Source: Lysobacter concretionis Ko07 = DSM 16239
Lineage (GTDB): Bacteria; Pseudomonadota; Gammaproteobacteria; Xanthomonadales; Xanthomonadaceae
Assembly: GCF_000768345.1 (NCBI RefSeq)
Contig: NZ_AVPS01000003.1
Location: 186,001 to 250,000 of the forward strand
Direction: 5' to 3'
DNA length: 64,000 nucleotides
Positions 1 to 10,175 of this stretch are shown one piece after another (position 1 is the first letter of the stretch; every line of letters begins with the position of its first letter). Both the position numbers and the translations under genes were made by a program. The notes under the pieces are model-generated. The model was not told where the DNA came from. It made no database searches and saw nothing but the letters and a program-made list of their open reading frames with translations.

Positions 1-25
1 CCAGCTGTTCCGGCTTGAGTTCCAT
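1..25 (-). CDS. holA: holA, DNA polymerase III delta subunit (first codons only)
   Basis: Only eight codons are inside the window: an ATG at 25 reads M-E-L-K-P-E-Q-L leftwards off the edge. It starts 2 bases after the lptE stop codon. The order leuS-lptE-holA is standard in gammaproteobacteria, and the MxLxPEQL opening is typical of HolA, the clamp-loader delta subunit. The identification is therefore mainly positional. Confidence 0.6.
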
Positions 26-27
26 GC

Positions 28-702
28 TCAGCGCGGGTGGCCCGGGGTTGGCCCGGCGCCCGGCTCGATGTCGGATTTGTCAGCCGCCGGCGGCACGGGC
101 TCAGGTACCGGTTGCGCGGGCACTGGCGCAAGCGCGTCCGCCGCTTCCATCGCGGCCCTGGCGGCATCGGTGGTGCGGATGAACACCTTGGCCGGGTCGC
201 CGGAGACGCGCTCGGCGCCGGTGGCGGCATCGATCCGCCGCAGGACCGAGGCGGCCATCTCGCGCTGCATCTCGCGCACCAGGATGTCGCGCTCGCCCTC
301 GGTACCGATCGAGTTGTTCGGCACCGAGATGTAGTCGCGCGACAGCTCGATGTTCTGCTCCGGCACCAGCACCGTGCCATCGCCGTTGCGCAACTCGAAC
401 ACCACCGCGTAGCGCAGGCTGAACTCCTGCGCGCGGCCGCGCGAATCGACGCTGATCGGGGTATCGCCCCAGCGTTCGGCCTTGATCTGCAGGATCGCCG
501 GCGTCTCGGTCGCCGCGGTGGCCGGTGTCGCCCCGGCCCGGGCCAGGGCCTCGGACAGGGACTCGGCCAGCGGGCTGTAGCGACTGGTCGAGGTCACCTT
601 CACCGGGTCCAGTTCGGCCGGCAGGGTCAGCGCGTTGCGCAACTGGAAGCCACAGGCCGACAGGGCCAGCACGAGAACGAGGGGCAGCAGGCGTCGGATC
701 AT
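28..702 (-). CDS. lptE: LPS-assembly lipoprotein LptE
   Basis: Outer-membrane lipoprotein that plugs the LptD barrel and helps insert lipopolysaccharide into the outer leaflet. The 224-residue product has a lipoprotein signal peptide with lipobox LSAC (lipidated Cys17), followed directly by the GFQLR segment characteristic of LptE/RlpB. The central part has the expected alternating beta pattern. The last 40 residues or so are a Pro/Ala/Glu-rich tail that is probably disordered and is longer than in E. coli. It lies between leuS and holA on the same strand, the usual neighbourhood. The 85-base gap after leuS shows no clear terminator, so co-transcription is likely. Confidence 0.93.
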   Translation of the reverse strand: MIRRLLPLVLVLALSACGFQLRNALTLPAELDPVKVTSTSRYSPLAESLSEALARAGATPATAATETPAILQIKAERWGDTPISVDSRGRAQEFSLRYAVVFELRNGDGTVLVPEQNIELSRDYISVPNNSIGTEGERDILVREMQREMAASVLRRIDAATGAERVSGDPAKVFIRTTDAARAAMEAADALAPVPAQPVPEPVPPAADKSDIEPGAGPTPGHPR

Positions 703-787
703 CGGCGCAGTCTGACCGACGCGGATGGACGCATCAAGCGCCAGGACGACGCCGGGCTGAACCGGGTACGGCGGGCAACCAAACCGT

Positions 788-3580
788 TCAGCCCGCCACG
801 ATATTGACGATCTTGCCCGGCACCACGATCACCTTGCGCACGTTCAGGCTCTCCAGGAACCTGGCCACGTGCGGCTCGGCCAGCGCCAGACGCTCGACCT
901 CGGCCTTGTCCAGGCCGACCGGCGCCTCGATGGTGCCGCGCAGCTTTCCGTTGACCTGCACCGCCATCACCACCGCATCGCGGGCCAGCGCGGCGGGATC
1001 GACCGGCGGGAACGGCACGTCCTCCAGCAGCGTCTCCGGGTGGCCCAGCGCCTGCCACAGGGCGTGGCTGGTGTGCGGGGTGACCGGGTTCAGCAGCAGC
1101 ACCATCGCCTGCAGCGCCTCGTGGCGTACCGCCCGGCCCGCATCGGTCATGTCGTTGAACCGGCCGACGTGGTTCAACAACTCCATCAGCGCGGCGATCG
1201 CGGTGTTGAAGGCATGGCGGCGACCGTAATCGTCTCCGACCTTCTGGATGGTTTCGTGCAGTTGCCGGCGCAGCGTCTTCTGCGCCGCGTCCAGCACCAC
1301 ACCACCCTTCAGCAGATCGTGGATGTCGGGGTGGTCGGGCTGGCCGACATGGGTCAGCACCCCGCGCCAGAACCGGCGCAGGAAGCGCGCCATGCCCTCG
1401 ACGCCGGCCTCGTTCCACTCCAGCGACAGCTCCGGCGGCGCGGCGAACATCGAGAACAACCGCACCGTGTCGGCACCGAACTTGTCGACCATCAGGCGCG
1501 GGTCGACGCCGTTGTTCTTGGACTTGGACATCTTCTCGACGCCGCCGATCACCACCGGCTCGCCGTCAGCTTTCAGGGTCGCCCCGGTGATGCGGCCGCG
1601 TTCATCGCGGACGATCGCCACGTCGGCCGGGTTGATCCAGTCCTTCGCGCCGTTGGCTTCTTCGCGATAGAAGGTCTCGGCGATGACCATGCCCTGGGTC
1701 AGCAGGTTGGTCGCCGGCTCGTCGCTGTCGACCAGCCCCTGGTCGCGCAGCAGGCGGTGGTAGAAGCGGAAATACAGCAGGTGCAGGATCGCGTGCTCGA
1801 CGCCGCCGATGTACTGGTCGACCGGCAACCAGTGGTTGGCGCGCCCGTCGACCTGGGTGTCCGCGCCCGGCGAGGTGTAGCGCGCGTAGTACCAGCTCGA
1901 CTCCATGAAGGTGTCGAAGGTGTCGGTTTCGCGTTCGGCCGGACCAGAGCAGCCCGGGCAGGAGGTCTTGCGCCATTCCGGGTCCGCCTTGATCGGCGAG
2001 CCGGTGCCCATGAACTCGACATCCTCCGGCAGCACCACCGGCAACTGGTCTTCCGGCACCGGCAACGCGCCGCACGCCTGGCAGTAGATCACCGGGATCG
2101 GGCAGCCCCAGTAACGCTGGCGGCTCACGCCCCAGTCGCGCAGGCGGAAATTGACCCGGCGCGCACCGCGGCCTTCGGCCTCGAACCTCGTGGCCAGCGC
2201 GTCGAACGCCTGCTGGAAATCCAGGCCGTCGTAGTCGCCGGAATTCACCAGCCAGCCACGCTCGGTGTAGGCCTGCCCGGCCAGGCCCTGCTGGAACTGC
2301 TCGACCACCTGCACCGCGGCGCCGGTGTCGTAGGCATCCGTGGCGCCGCCCTGACCGAGCGCGCTGCCCATCGGGTCGGCATGCGAGCCCAGGTCGCGAC
2401 CGATCTCCCTCAATGCATCGCGCACCGCATCGGGCACGATCACGAGCTTGATCGGCAACTGGTAACGCGTCGCGAATTCGTGGTCGCGCTCGTCGTGGCC
2501 CGGCACCGCCATCACCGCGCCGGTGCCGTAGTTCATCAGCACGAAGTTGGCGACGTACACCGGCAGCTCCTCGCCAGTGACCGGGTGCAGCGCGCGCAGG
2601 CCGGTGTCCATGCCGCGCTTTTCCTGGGTCTCAAGCTCGGCCTCGCTGACACCGCCCTTGCGCAGCTCGGCGATGAACGCGGCCAGGTCGTCGTTGCCGG
2701 CGGCCGCATGCGTGGCCAGCGGATGCTCGGCGGCGATCGAGACGAACGTCACCCCCATCAGGGTGTCGGGACGGGTGGTGAACACGGTCAGCGGTTCTAC
2801 CGCGGCACCGCCGGCATCACGCACGTCGAAACGGATCTCCAGCCCCTCGGAGCGGCCGATCCAGTTGCGCTGCATGGTCTTGACCGCGTCGGGCCAGCCC
2901 GGCAGGTGGTCCAGTCCGTCGAGCAGCTCCTGCGCGTAGTCGGTGATCTTCAGGAACCACTGCGGGATCTCGCGCTTCTCCACCAGCGCGCCGGTGCGCC
3001 AGCCGCGGCCATCGATGACCTGTTCGTTGGCCAGCACGGTCTGGTCGACCGGATCCCAGTTGACCACCGAGTTCCTGCGGTAAGCCAGGCCCTGCTTCAT
3101 CAGCCGCACGAACATGCGCTGCTCGTGCACGTAATACGACGGCTCGCAGGTGGCGAACTCGCGCGACCAGTCGATCGCGTAGCCCATCTGCCGCAGCTGC
3201 GCCTTCATGTGGCCGATGTTGGCGTAGGTCCACTTGGCGGGCGCGGTGTGGTGCTTGATCGCGGCGTTCTCCGCCGGCAGGCCGAACGCGTCCCAGCCCA
3301 TCGGTTGCAGCACGTTGTGGCCGGTCATCCGCTTGTAACGGCTGATCACGTCACTGATGGTGTAGTTGCGCACGTGACCCATGTGCAACGCGCCCGACGG
3401 ATATGGCAGCATCGACAGGCAGTAGTACTTGGGCTTGTCCGACGACTCGTCGACCTCGAACGCGCGGGTGCCGTCCCAATAGCGCTGGGCGGCGAGCTCC
3501 ACGGCCCGGGGGTCGAACGCGAGCGGGCTGGAACCACCATGATCGATGGTGCCGGAGTCGTTGGAGGCTTCAATGGACAC
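788..3580 (-). CDS. leuS: Leucyl-tRNA synthetase
   Basis: Class I aminoacyl-tRNA synthetase charging tRNA-Leu, cytoplasmic. The Rossmann-fold HIGH motif appears as HMGH (about residues 66-69), the editing domain carries the TTRPDTLMG motif, the zinc-type cysteine clusters CQACG and CPGC lie in the middle, and KMSKS is at 683-687. An anticodon-binding domain follows. An open frame continues far upstream, but homology begins near [12 protein letters not shown], so I chose the GTG at 3580 (930 residues). No strong Shine-Dalgarno sequence is visible there, so the start is the uncertain part. It is divergent from the GGDEF gene at 3773. Confidence 0.95.
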   Translation of the reverse strand: MSIEASNDSGTIDHGGSSPLAFDPRAVELAAQRYWDGTRAFEVDESSDKPKYYCLSMLPYPSGALHMGHVRNYTISDVISRYKRMTGHNVLQPMGWDAFGLPAENAAIKHHTAPAKWTYANIGHMKAQLRQMGYAIDWSREFATCEPSYYVHEQRMFVRLMKQGLAYRRNSVVNWDPVDQTVLANEQVIDGRGWRTGALVEKREIPQWFLKITDYAQELLDGLDHLPGWPDAVKTMQRNWIGRSEGLEIRFDVRDAGGAAVEPLTVFTTRPDTLMGVTFVSIAAEHPLATHAAAGNDDLAAFIAELRKGGVSEAELETQEKRGMDTGLRALHPVTGEELPVYVANFVLMNYGTGAVMAVPGHDERDHEFATRYQLPIKLVIVPDAVRDALREIGRDLGSHADPMGSALGQGGATDAYDTGAAVQVVEQFQQGLAGQAYTERGWLVNSGDYDGLDFQQAFDALATRFEAEGRGARRVNFRLRDWGVSRQRYWGCPIPVIYCQACGALPVPEDQLPVVLPEDVEFMGTGSPIKADPEWRKTSCPGCSGPAERETDTFDTFMESSWYYARYTSPGADTQVDGRANHWLPVDQYIGGVEHAILHLLYFRFYHRLLRDQGLVDSDEPATNLLTQGMVIAETFYREEANGAKDWINPADVAIVRDERGRITGATLKADGEPVVIGGVEKMSKSKNNGVDPRLMVDKFGADTVRLFSMFAAPPELSLEWNEAGVEGMARFLRRFWRGVLTHVGQPDHPDIHDLLKGGVVLDAAQKTLRRQLHETIQKVGDDYGRRHAFNTAIAALMELLNHVGRFNDMTDAGRAVRHEALQAMVLLLNPVTPHTSHALWQALGHPETLLEDVPFPPVDPAALARDAVVMAVQVNGKLRGTIEAPVGLDKAEVERLALAEPHVARFLESLNVRKVIVVPGKIVNIVAG

Positions 3581-3772
3581 GGTGCGGACCGGAAACGGAG
3601 AGACCGGAAAGCCTACCGCAGTGCACCAAACGCCGCCATGCGGCGCGTCGGAGCGGCCCGTGTCGCCGCCGTTGCCACTGAACGCCCGCACACGCGACCC
3701 GCGACCCAACCGCTGGCACAACTCTTGCTTTCCCCAACTTGAACCATTTTCCCTCTTGATGACCTGATCGCG

Positions 3773-5491
3773 ATGCCGCCCGTCACCTCCGCCCCGTCCA
3801 GCCGCCTCCGCCCATACCGGATGCCGGCCTTCATCCTGTCGGTGGTGCTGCTGATCTGCGTCGGCGTGGCCATGGTCCTGAGCATCCGCAGCTTCACCCG
3901 CAGCACCGACCTGGTGGAACACAGCTATCAGGTGATCAACACGGCGGAGGCCATCCGATCCTCGGCCCGCTCGACCGAATCCGATGCGCGCGGCTACCGC
4001 CTCAGTGGTCGCGACCAACTGCTGGCCGAGTACCTGGCCACGTTTCCGGCGACCCGGAAAGCCACTTCACAGCTGGTGGTCATCACCCGGGACGACCCGG
4101 CCCAGCAGACCCGCGCGCTCGAGGTGGAGACGCTGGTGGAGAAACGTCTGGCCGAACTGCAACGGCTGATCGACATACAGCGCGACCAGGGCATCGCCGA
4201 GGCGCAGCGCGAAGGGCTGGACAGCCCCGGCTTCGGCCAGATGCAGCAGATCAACCTGCTCATCGATACCGTGCTGACCCAGGAGCATCACCTGTTGCGC
4301 GAGCGTCGCCAGACCATGGCCACCCTCGCCGCCGTCACCATCGCCGGGGTGGTGGCAGGCATCCTGTTGCCGCTGGTGCTGCTGGGCCTGCTGCTGGGCG
4401 GCCTGACCCGGGAGAACCGGCGCAGCCTGAAGCTGGAGCGGGAAGCGCGCAGCACCATGCGGGAGCTGGCGATATCGCTGGAGCAACGCAGCCGCCTCTC
4501 CGAGCAGCGCCGCGTGCTGGGCGCGTACGCCGGCATCCTGCAGAGCTGCGAAAACCTGAACGAGGCGCTGAACGTCACCGCCGAGGTGATCGCGCAGATG
4601 CTGCCGACTGCCGGTGGCCGCTGTTACGTGCTGCGTTCATCGTTGAACCAGGTCGAGGCACTGTCCCGCTTCGGCACGGAAACCGTTCCCAGCGATTCGG
4701 TATGGGCACCTTCCGCCTGCTGGGGACTGCGCCGCGGCCAGCCGCACCGCAGCGGCCATGGACCGGGCAACGTCTATTGCAGCCACCTCCACATCGAAGA
4801 CCTCGGGGAAAACGGCTGGACCCTGTGCGTGCCGCTGATGGCCCAGGGTGTCTCGCTGGGCCTGCTGCATGTCAATGGCGCCACCGGCGGCAGCAGCGAG
4901 GACGTGCAGGTGGTGGAGGCCATCGCCGAGCAGTTGAGCCTGGCCATGATCAACCTACAACTGCGCGAATCGCTGCGGGTGCAGTCCCTGCGCGATCCGC
5001 TCACCGGCCTGTACAACCGCCGGTATCTGGAAGAAAACACCCAGCGCGAGCTGCAGCGTTGCCAGCGGCGCGGGCTTCCGCTGTCGGTGATCATGCTCGA
5101 CATCGACCATTTCAAGCGCTTCAACGACGAGCATGGCCATGCGGCCGGCGACGCACTGCTGACGGCCATCGCGCAGACCCTGCAGACCCACACCCGCGAC
5201 GAGGACATCGTGTGCCGGTATGGCGGCGAAGAGTTCACCGTGGTGATGCCGGAAGCCAGCAGCGAGGACGCCCAGCGACGCGCGGAGGAAATCCGCAGCG
5301 CGATCGCCACCACCACCGTGGTGCACCTGCGCAAGACCCTGGGGCCAAATACCGCTTCACTGGGCGTGGCGACATATCCCTTCGATGGCAGCACCCCGGC
5401 CGAATTGATCGGGTCCGCCGATACGGCGCTGTACCGGGCCAAGGCGGAAGGACGCAACCGCTTCGTGGTGCATCAGCTCGCGCGGGCCTGA
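3773..5491 (+). CDS. Membrane diguanylate cyclase (CHASE3-GAF-GGDEF)
   Basis: Predicted to make cyclic di-GMP from two GTP. Layout: transmembrane helix about 18-37; a periplasmic CHASE3-like four-helix sensor about 40-180 ([16 protein letters not shown] is typical); a second helix about 183-208; a coiled-coil linker; a GAF domain about 245-395; and GGDEF about 405-570. The active loop is GGEEF at 484-488, a catalytically competent variant. The product-inhibition I-site RxxD is present as RDED at 475-478, so feedback control is likely. It stands alone on its strand with no partner kinase or regulator. The sensed signal cannot be read from the sequence. Confidence 0.92.
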   Translation: MPPVTSAPSSRLRPYRMPAFILSVVLLICVGVAMVLSIRSFTRSTDLVEHSYQVINTAEAIRSSARSTESDARGYRLSGRDQLLAEYLATFPATRKATSQLVVITRDDPAQQTRALEVETLVEKRLAELQRLIDIQRDQGIAEAQREGLDSPGFGQMQQINLLIDTVLTQEHHLLRERRQTMATLAAVTIAGVVAGILLPLVLLGLLLGGLTRENRRSLKLEREARSTMRELAISLEQRSRLSEQRRVLGAYAGILQSCENLNEALNVTAEVIAQMLPTAGGRCYVLRSSLNQVEALSRFGTETVPSDSVWAPSACWGLRRGQPHRSGHGPGNVYCSHLHIEDLGENGWTLCVPLMAQGVSLGLLHVNGATGGSSEDVQVVEAIAEQLSLAMINLQLRESLRVQSLRDPLTGLYNRRYLEENTQRELQRCQRRGLPLSVIMLDIDHFKRFNDEHGHAAGDALLTAIAQTLQTHTRDEDIVCRYGGEEFTVVMPEASSEDAQRRAEEIRSAIATTTVVHLRKTLGPNTASLGVATYPFDGSTPAELIGSADTALYRAKAEGRNRFVVHQLARA

Positions 5492-5652
5492 CGACGCGCC
5501 GACCTGTCGATCAAAGCTGGATCGCGACCGGGCCGAAGCCCATGACAACTGGCTGATCAGTTGAGTTGAACTGAGCTGACCTGTCATGTCGGGCCGGCAT
5601 GCTTCGCCCCGCCATGCTTCAATCCGGTCAGTCCCATCACCGGATACCACCG

Positions 5653-6969
5653 ATGACCGTCCGCCTGGTCCGTACCGCCGTTTGCACCGCCCTCGCCCTT
5701 TCCTGCCTGTCCTTCGCCAGCCACGCCGCCAGCGGATCGACGGCCCTGCACTGCGGCCAACTGTTCGACAGCCGCAGCGGCGACGTGCTCGGCCCGCACA
5801 CCGTGCTGATCCGCGACGACCGGATCGCCGCGGTCACCGCCGGCCACGCCGAGGTGCCGGGCACGCCGGGCATCGATCTGTCCGGGCACACCTGCACACC
5901 GGGCTGGACCGACCTGCACGTGCACCTGGGCAGCCAGTCGAGTCCGGACAGCTACTCCGAAGGCTTCCGCCTGGACGACGTCGATTACGCGTTCCGCTCG
6001 GTGGGCTACGCGAAGAAAACCCTGCTGGCCGGCTTCACCAGCGTGCGCGACCTCGGCGGCGAAGTCAGCCCGCACCTGCGCGACGCGATCAACCAGGGGC
6101 TGGTGGACGGGCCGCGGATCTGGGCGGCCGGCAAATCCATCGCCACCACCGGTGGCCACGCCGATCCGACCAACGGCTACAACTCCAGCCTGTCGCACCT
6201 GCTCGGCCCGCCCGGCCCGACCGAGGGCGTGATCAACTCGGTCGCCGACGCCCGCCAGGCCGTGCGCCAGCGGTACAAAGACGGCAGCGACGTGATCAAG
6301 ATCACCGCGACCGGCGGCGTGCTGTCGTATGCCAGGTCAGGCGATGCCCCGCAATTCCGGGTGGACGAGATCCAGGCCATCGTCGATACCGCAAAGGACT
6401 ACGGCTACCACGTCGCCGCCCACGCCCACGGCGAGGAGGGCATGCGCCGCGCGGTGGAGGCCGGCGTGACCAGCATCGAACACGGCACCTACATGAGCGA
6501 CGAGGTGATGGCGCTGATGAAGCGCAAGGGCACCTGGTACGTCCCGACCGTCTACGCCGGCCGCTTCGTCGCCGACAAGGCGAAGATCGACGGCTACTTC
6601 CCCGACGTGGTGCGCCCGAAAGCGGCCAGGATCGGCGAGTTGATCCAGGCCACAGCCGCGCGCGCCTACAAGGCCGGCGTGAAGATGGCCTTCGGCACCG
6701 ACATGGGCGTCGGCCCGCACGGCGACAACGCACGCGAGTTCGTCTACCTGGTCGAAGCCGGTGTCCCGGCCGCCGTCGCCCTGCAGATGGCCACGATCCG
6801 CGCCGCCGAGGTCCTCGGCGTCGACGATCAGGGCGTGATCGCGCCCGGCCAGCGCGCCGACATCGTGGCGGTCAAGGGCAATCCGCTGGAAGACATCAAC
6901 CGCGTGCTCGACGTCGCGTTCGTGATGAAGGACGGCGTGGTCTACAGCCAGCCCGGGACGTCGCCATGA
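5653..6969 (+). CDS. Exported amidohydrolase (prolidase/imidazolonepropionase-like)
   Basis: Metal-dependent hydrolase of the amidohydrolase superfamily, probably acting on a dipeptide or a cyclic amide in the periplasm. The chosen ATG gives a clean signal peptide ([20 protein letters not shown], cleavage near residue 24). Metal ligands are visible as the HxH pair in DLHVHLG, a lysine in VIKITATGG that would be carboxylated, histidines in AAHAHG and IEHGTY, and the aspartate in FGTDMG. An in-frame ATG at 5599 would bury the signal peptide behind 18 residues and is less likely. Close relatives include Xaa-Pro and Xaa-Arg dipeptidases; the substrate is not determinable here. Confidence 0.88.
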   Translation: MTVRLVRTAVCTALALSCLSFASHAASGSTALHCGQLFDSRSGDVLGPHTVLIRDDRIAAVTAGHAEVPGTPGIDLSGHTCTPGWTDLHVHLGSQSSPDSYSEGFRLDDVDYAFRSVGYAKKTLLAGFTSVRDLGGEVSPHLRDAINQGLVDGPRIWAAGKSIATTGGHADPTNGYNSSLSHLLGPPGPTEGVINSVADARQAVRQRYKDGSDVIKITATGGVLSYARSGDAPQFRVDEIQAIVDTAKDYGYHVAAHAHGEEGMRRAVEAGVTSIEHGTYMSDEVMALMKRKGTWYVPTVYAGRFVADKAKIDGYFPDVVRPKAARIGELIQATAARAYKAGVKMAFGTDMGVGPHGDNAREFVYLVEAGVPAAVALQMATIRAAEVLGVDDQGVIAPGQRADIVAVKGNPLEDINRVLDVAFVMKDGVVYSQPGTSP

Positions 6970-7072
6970 TCCGGCCAGGACCCGGTCACGCCATCGCCGC
7001 CCGGCGCATCTGGACGGCGCGCGATGCAGATGGCCGCGACCGGCGCTGCAGGGCGGCATCGAGCCCGGTCCG

Positions 7073-7555
7073 ATGACGCCCCCGCTCGCCCCGTCGTGGT
7101 CGGTGTCGCAATGGTTCAACGCCGGGCCGGATCTGGGCCTGGCCTCGTTGCGTGGCCGGCCGGTGTTCCTGCACGCCTTCCAGATGCTGTGTCCGGGCTG
7201 CGTGCAGCACGCGGTGCCGCAGAGCCTGAAGGTCGCCGCGGCCTTCGCCGATACCGACCTGGCAGTCATCGGGCTGCACACCGTGTTCGAGCATCACGGG
7301 GTGATGGGACCGGACGCGCTGCAGGTGTTCCTGCACGAGAACCGGATCGGCTACCCGGTCGGCGTCGATGCCTACCGCGATGACGACCCGTCCACCCACC
7401 CGCTGCCGCTCACGATGCAGGCCTACGCGATGCAGGGCACCCCGACGCTGTGCCTGATCGACCGTCGGGGCCGGCTGCGCGCACGGCATTTCGGCCTGCT
7501 GGACGACCTCGCGCTCGGCGCACAGATCGGGGCCTTGCTGGCCGAACCGGCTTGA
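7073..7555 (+). CDS. Thioredoxin-fold redoxin (peroxiredoxin/TlpA-like)
   Basis: A 160-residue single-domain redoxin without a signal peptide. It has the AhpC/TlpA pattern: an N-terminal strand (LASLRGRPVFLHAFQ), a CPGC active-site pair near residue 41, and the cis-proline region GTPTLCLIDRRGRLR. CPGC rather than TxxC suggests a thiol oxidoreductase rather than a classical peroxidase. No Shine-Dalgarno sequence stands out before the ATG, so the start is moderately uncertain. It lies 103 bases after the amidohydrolase, and any functional link to it is unknown. Confidence 0.82.
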   Translation: MTPPLAPSWSVSQWFNAGPDLGLASLRGRPVFLHAFQMLCPGCVQHAVPQSLKVAAAFADTDLAVIGLHTVFEHHGVMGPDALQVFLHENRIGYPVGVDAYRDDDPSTHPLPLTMQAYAMQGTPTLCLIDRRGRLRARHFGLLDDLALGAQIGALLAEPA

Positions 7556-7722
7556 TCGACGCCGTCCTTCAAGACGAGGGATTCCGCCGTCGCCACGCGC
7601 CCTGCACGGGCCTGCACCGGGCTTACATCGTGCCAGCGCTGGCGACGCGCGGCCGGTCGCAGCGGGTTGGAATCCGCGCCTCTGGCACCATCTAGGGTCG
7701 AACTTCCTCCGCGAGCCGCCCC

Positions 7723-8595
7723 ATGCCTGACGCCATTACCACCCTCCACGTCTTCGACGCCACCACCGAAGGTTTCGAGGCCGACGTCCTGCACAAATCC
7801 CTGCAGACGCCGGTGCTGGTCGACTTCTGGGCCGAGTGGTGCGGGCCGTGCAAGCAGCTCGGGCCGGTGCTGGAAAAGCTGGCCGCCGAATACCACGGCA
7901 GTTTCGAGTTGGCCAAGGTCGATGTGGACAAGCAGCCGCAGCTGGCGGAGGCCTTCCAGGTGCGCTCGATTCCGACCGTGTTCCTGGTCAAGGGCGGGCA
8001 GATCGTGGACGGTTTTCCGGGCGTGCTGCCGGAGGGCCAGATACGCGAATTCCTGAAACAGCACGGCGTCGAGCCGGGCGAAGCACCGCCGGTCGCGGAT
8101 GACGAAGCCGACGCCGCGCCGCTGGACCCACAGGCCGAAGTGGCGCGCCTGCGCGCGGCGGTTGCCGAGGCGCCCGACAACGCCGAACTCCGACTGGACC
8201 TCGCTGTGGCGCTGCTGCAGACCGGCGAAGGCGATGAGGCGACACGCCTGCTCGATGCCTTGCCGGCCAACCTGGCGACCGACGACCGCACCGTGATGGC
8301 CCGTGCGCGGCTCGGGTTCGCGGCGCTGGCCAAGGACGCACCCGCGCTGGAAGCGCTGCAGCAGGCGATCGCCGCCAATCCCGACGACCTGCGTGCGCGT
8401 CACCTGCTCGGCGCGCGCCATATCGTCGCCGGCCAGTCCGAGGCGGCGCTGGAGCAGTTCATCGAGATGCTGGCGCGCGATCGCAACTACGACGGCGGGC
8501 TGCCACGCACCGCGCTGATCGATGCGTTCCGCGTGACCGAAGACGCAGCCCTGGTCGGGCGCTACCGCCGCCGGATGTCGTCGCTGCTGTTCTGA
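7723..8595 (+). CDS. cnoX: CnoX-type thioredoxin/TPR co-chaperone
   Basis: Chaperedoxin of the YbbN/CnoX family: an N-terminal thioredoxin domain (about 5-110) joined to tetratricopeptide-like helices (about 125-285). Family members hold unfolding proteins during oxidative stress and pass them to GroEL or DnaK. This copy has the intact redox motif WCGPC (39-43), unlike E. coli CnoX, which has lost thioredoxin activity; Caulobacter CnoX also keeps WCGPC. It therefore probably both holds clients and reduces or repairs disulfides. The C-terminal repeats read like those of the family. It appears monocistronic. Confidence 0.9.
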   Translation: MPDAITTLHVFDATTEGFEADVLHKSLQTPVLVDFWAEWCGPCKQLGPVLEKLAAEYHGSFELAKVDVDKQPQLAEAFQVRSIPTVFLVKGGQIVDGFPGVLPEGQIREFLKQHGVEPGEAPPVADDEADAAPLDPQAEVARLRAAVAEAPDNAELRLDLAVALLQTGEGDEATRLLDALPANLATDDRTVMARARLGFAALAKDAPALEALQQAIAANPDDLRARHLLGARHIVAGQSEAALEQFIEMLARDRNYDGGLPRTALIDAFRVTEDAALVGRYRRRMSSLLF

Positions 8596-8693
8596 TCCCT
8601 GCTGTCTTGATCCCAGTTGCGCCAAGCGGGCACGACACGGCCTTGACCGGCCCTGCCTGATGCTGCCGTGATGCCGCTCTCCCGGAGGCCACC

Positions 8694-10133
8694 ATGCCCG
8701 CGCTGAAGAAGTCCTACCCGTACTACCTCGCCGGTGCAGCGCTCCGCGAGAATGCCGACCTGGTCGTCCTCGACAAGTACAGCGGCAAACCGGCGACACG
8801 GGTGGCGATGGCCGACGCGGATGCCGTGCAGGCGGCCATCGCAGCGGCCCACGGGTCACGCGGAGCGATGGCGGCGTTCCCGCCCGATGCACGCCGCGCG
8901 GTGCTGGAGCATTGCGTGCGCCGCTTCGGCGAGCGCCATGAGGAACTCGCGCAGACCCTGTGCATCGAGGCCGGCAAGCCGATCAGGGATGCACGCGGCG
9001 AGGTGTCGCGCCTGATCGACACGTTCCGGATCGCCGCCGACGAGGCGACCCGGATCGGCGGCGAGGTCATCGAACTGCAGATCTCCGCGCGCACCCGCGG
9101 CTACCGCGGCATGACCCGGCGCGTGCCGGTGGGCGTGTGCAGCTTCATCACGCCGTTCAATTTCCCGCTCAACCTGGTCGCGCACAAGGTCGCCCCGGCG
9201 ATCGCCGCCGGCTGCCCGTTCGTGCTCAAGCCCGCGGCCAAGACCCCGATCGGTGCGCTCATCATCGCCGAGGTGCTGGCCGAGACCGACCTGCCCAAGG
9301 GCGCGTTCTCGGTGATGCCCTGCTCCAACGAGGACGCCGCGCCACTGGTCGAGGACGAGCGCATCGCCCTGCTGAGCTTCACCGGCGGCCTGGTCGGCTG
9401 GGACCTGAAGGCGCGCGCGGGACGCAAGAAAGTGGTGCTGGAACTGGGCGGCAACGCGGCCTGCATCGTCGATGCCGATCCGGGCGCGGACCTGGACGCG
9501 GTGGTCGGGCGACTGGTCAGCGGCGCGTATTACCAGTCCGGCCAGAGCTGCATCAGCGTCCAGCGCATCCACGCCCATGTCGATATCTACGACCGGCTGC
9601 GCAGGAAGCTCAAGGCGGCGATCGGCAAGCTGCAGGTGGGCGACCCGCGCGACGAGGCCACCTTCATCGGCCCGATGATCGACGAGGACGCTGCCCGACG
9701 CGTGGAGGACTGGATCGCCGCGGCGCGCAAGGCCGGGGCGAAGAAGCTTGCCGGCGGTCCACGGACAGGCAACCTGCTGCCAGCCTGGTTGCTGGAAGGC
9801 GTGCCGCGCGATGCGGATCTGTATCGCCGCGAAGCGTTCGGACCGGTCGCGTTGATGGAGCCGTTCGAGCATTTCGACGATGCGCTGGATGCCGTCAACG
9901 ACAGCGACTTCGGCCTGCAGGCCGGCGTGTTCACCGCCCGTCTGGACCATGCGATGCGCGCCTGGGACCGGCTCGAAGTGGGCGGTGTGATCGTTGGCGA
10001 CATCCCCAGCTTCCGCGTCGACAACATGCCGTATGGCGGGGTGAAGCACTCCGGCCTCGGCCGGGAAGGCGTGCGGTACGCGATCGAGGACATGACCGAG
10101 CCGCGTTTGCTGGTGATCCGCGACCCGCAATAG
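8694..10133 (+). CDS. NAD(P)-dependent aldehyde dehydrogenase
   Basis: Cytoplasmic aldehyde dehydrogenase, 479 residues, the normal family length. It shows the cofactor-binding TPFNFPLNLVAHKVAPA segment, the general-base glutamate in LELGGN (Glu250), and the catalytic cysteine in YYQSGQSCISVQR (Cys286). The C-terminal YGGVKHSGLGREG signature is also complete. A Shine-Dalgarno GGAGG lies before the ATG. Sequence style is closest to GapN/succinate-semialdehyde/glyceraldehyde-type dehydrogenases, but the aldehyde substrate cannot be assigned. There is no obvious pathway partner next to it. Confidence 0.9.
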   Translation: MPALKKSYPYYLAGAALRENADLVVLDKYSGKPATRVAMADADAVQAAIAAAHGSRGAMAAFPPDARRAVLEHCVRRFGERHEELAQTLCIEAGKPIRDARGEVSRLIDTFRIAADEATRIGGEVIELQISARTRGYRGMTRRVPVGVCSFITPFNFPLNLVAHKVAPAIAAGCPFVLKPAAKTPIGALIIAEVLAETDLPKGAFSVMPCSNEDAAPLVEDERIALLSFTGGLVGWDLKARAGRKKVVLELGGNAACIVDADPGADLDAVVGRLVSGAYYQSGQSCISVQRIHAHVDIYDRLRRKLKAAIGKLQVGDPRDEATFIGPMIDEDAARRVEDWIAAARKAGAKKLAGGPRTGNLLPAWLLEGVPRDADLYRREAFGPVALMEPFEHFDDALDAVNDSDFGLQAGVFTARLDHAMRAWDRLEVGGVIVGDIPSFRVDNMPYGGVKHSGLGREGVRYAIEDMTEPRLLVIRDPQ

Positions 10134-10175
10134 CTGGCCCGCGGCATCCCGGCCGCGGCAACCGGCCTGCGCCAA

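Noticed and set aside
869-3742. Long open frame antisense to leuS (957 codons)
   Set aside because: Arg/Gln/His-rich translation without domains; a by-product of high GC opposite a strongly conserved gene.
4067-4486. Minus-strand frame within the diguanylate cyclase gene
   Set aside because: No ribosome site or homology; lies wholly antisense to CHASE3/helix coding sequence.
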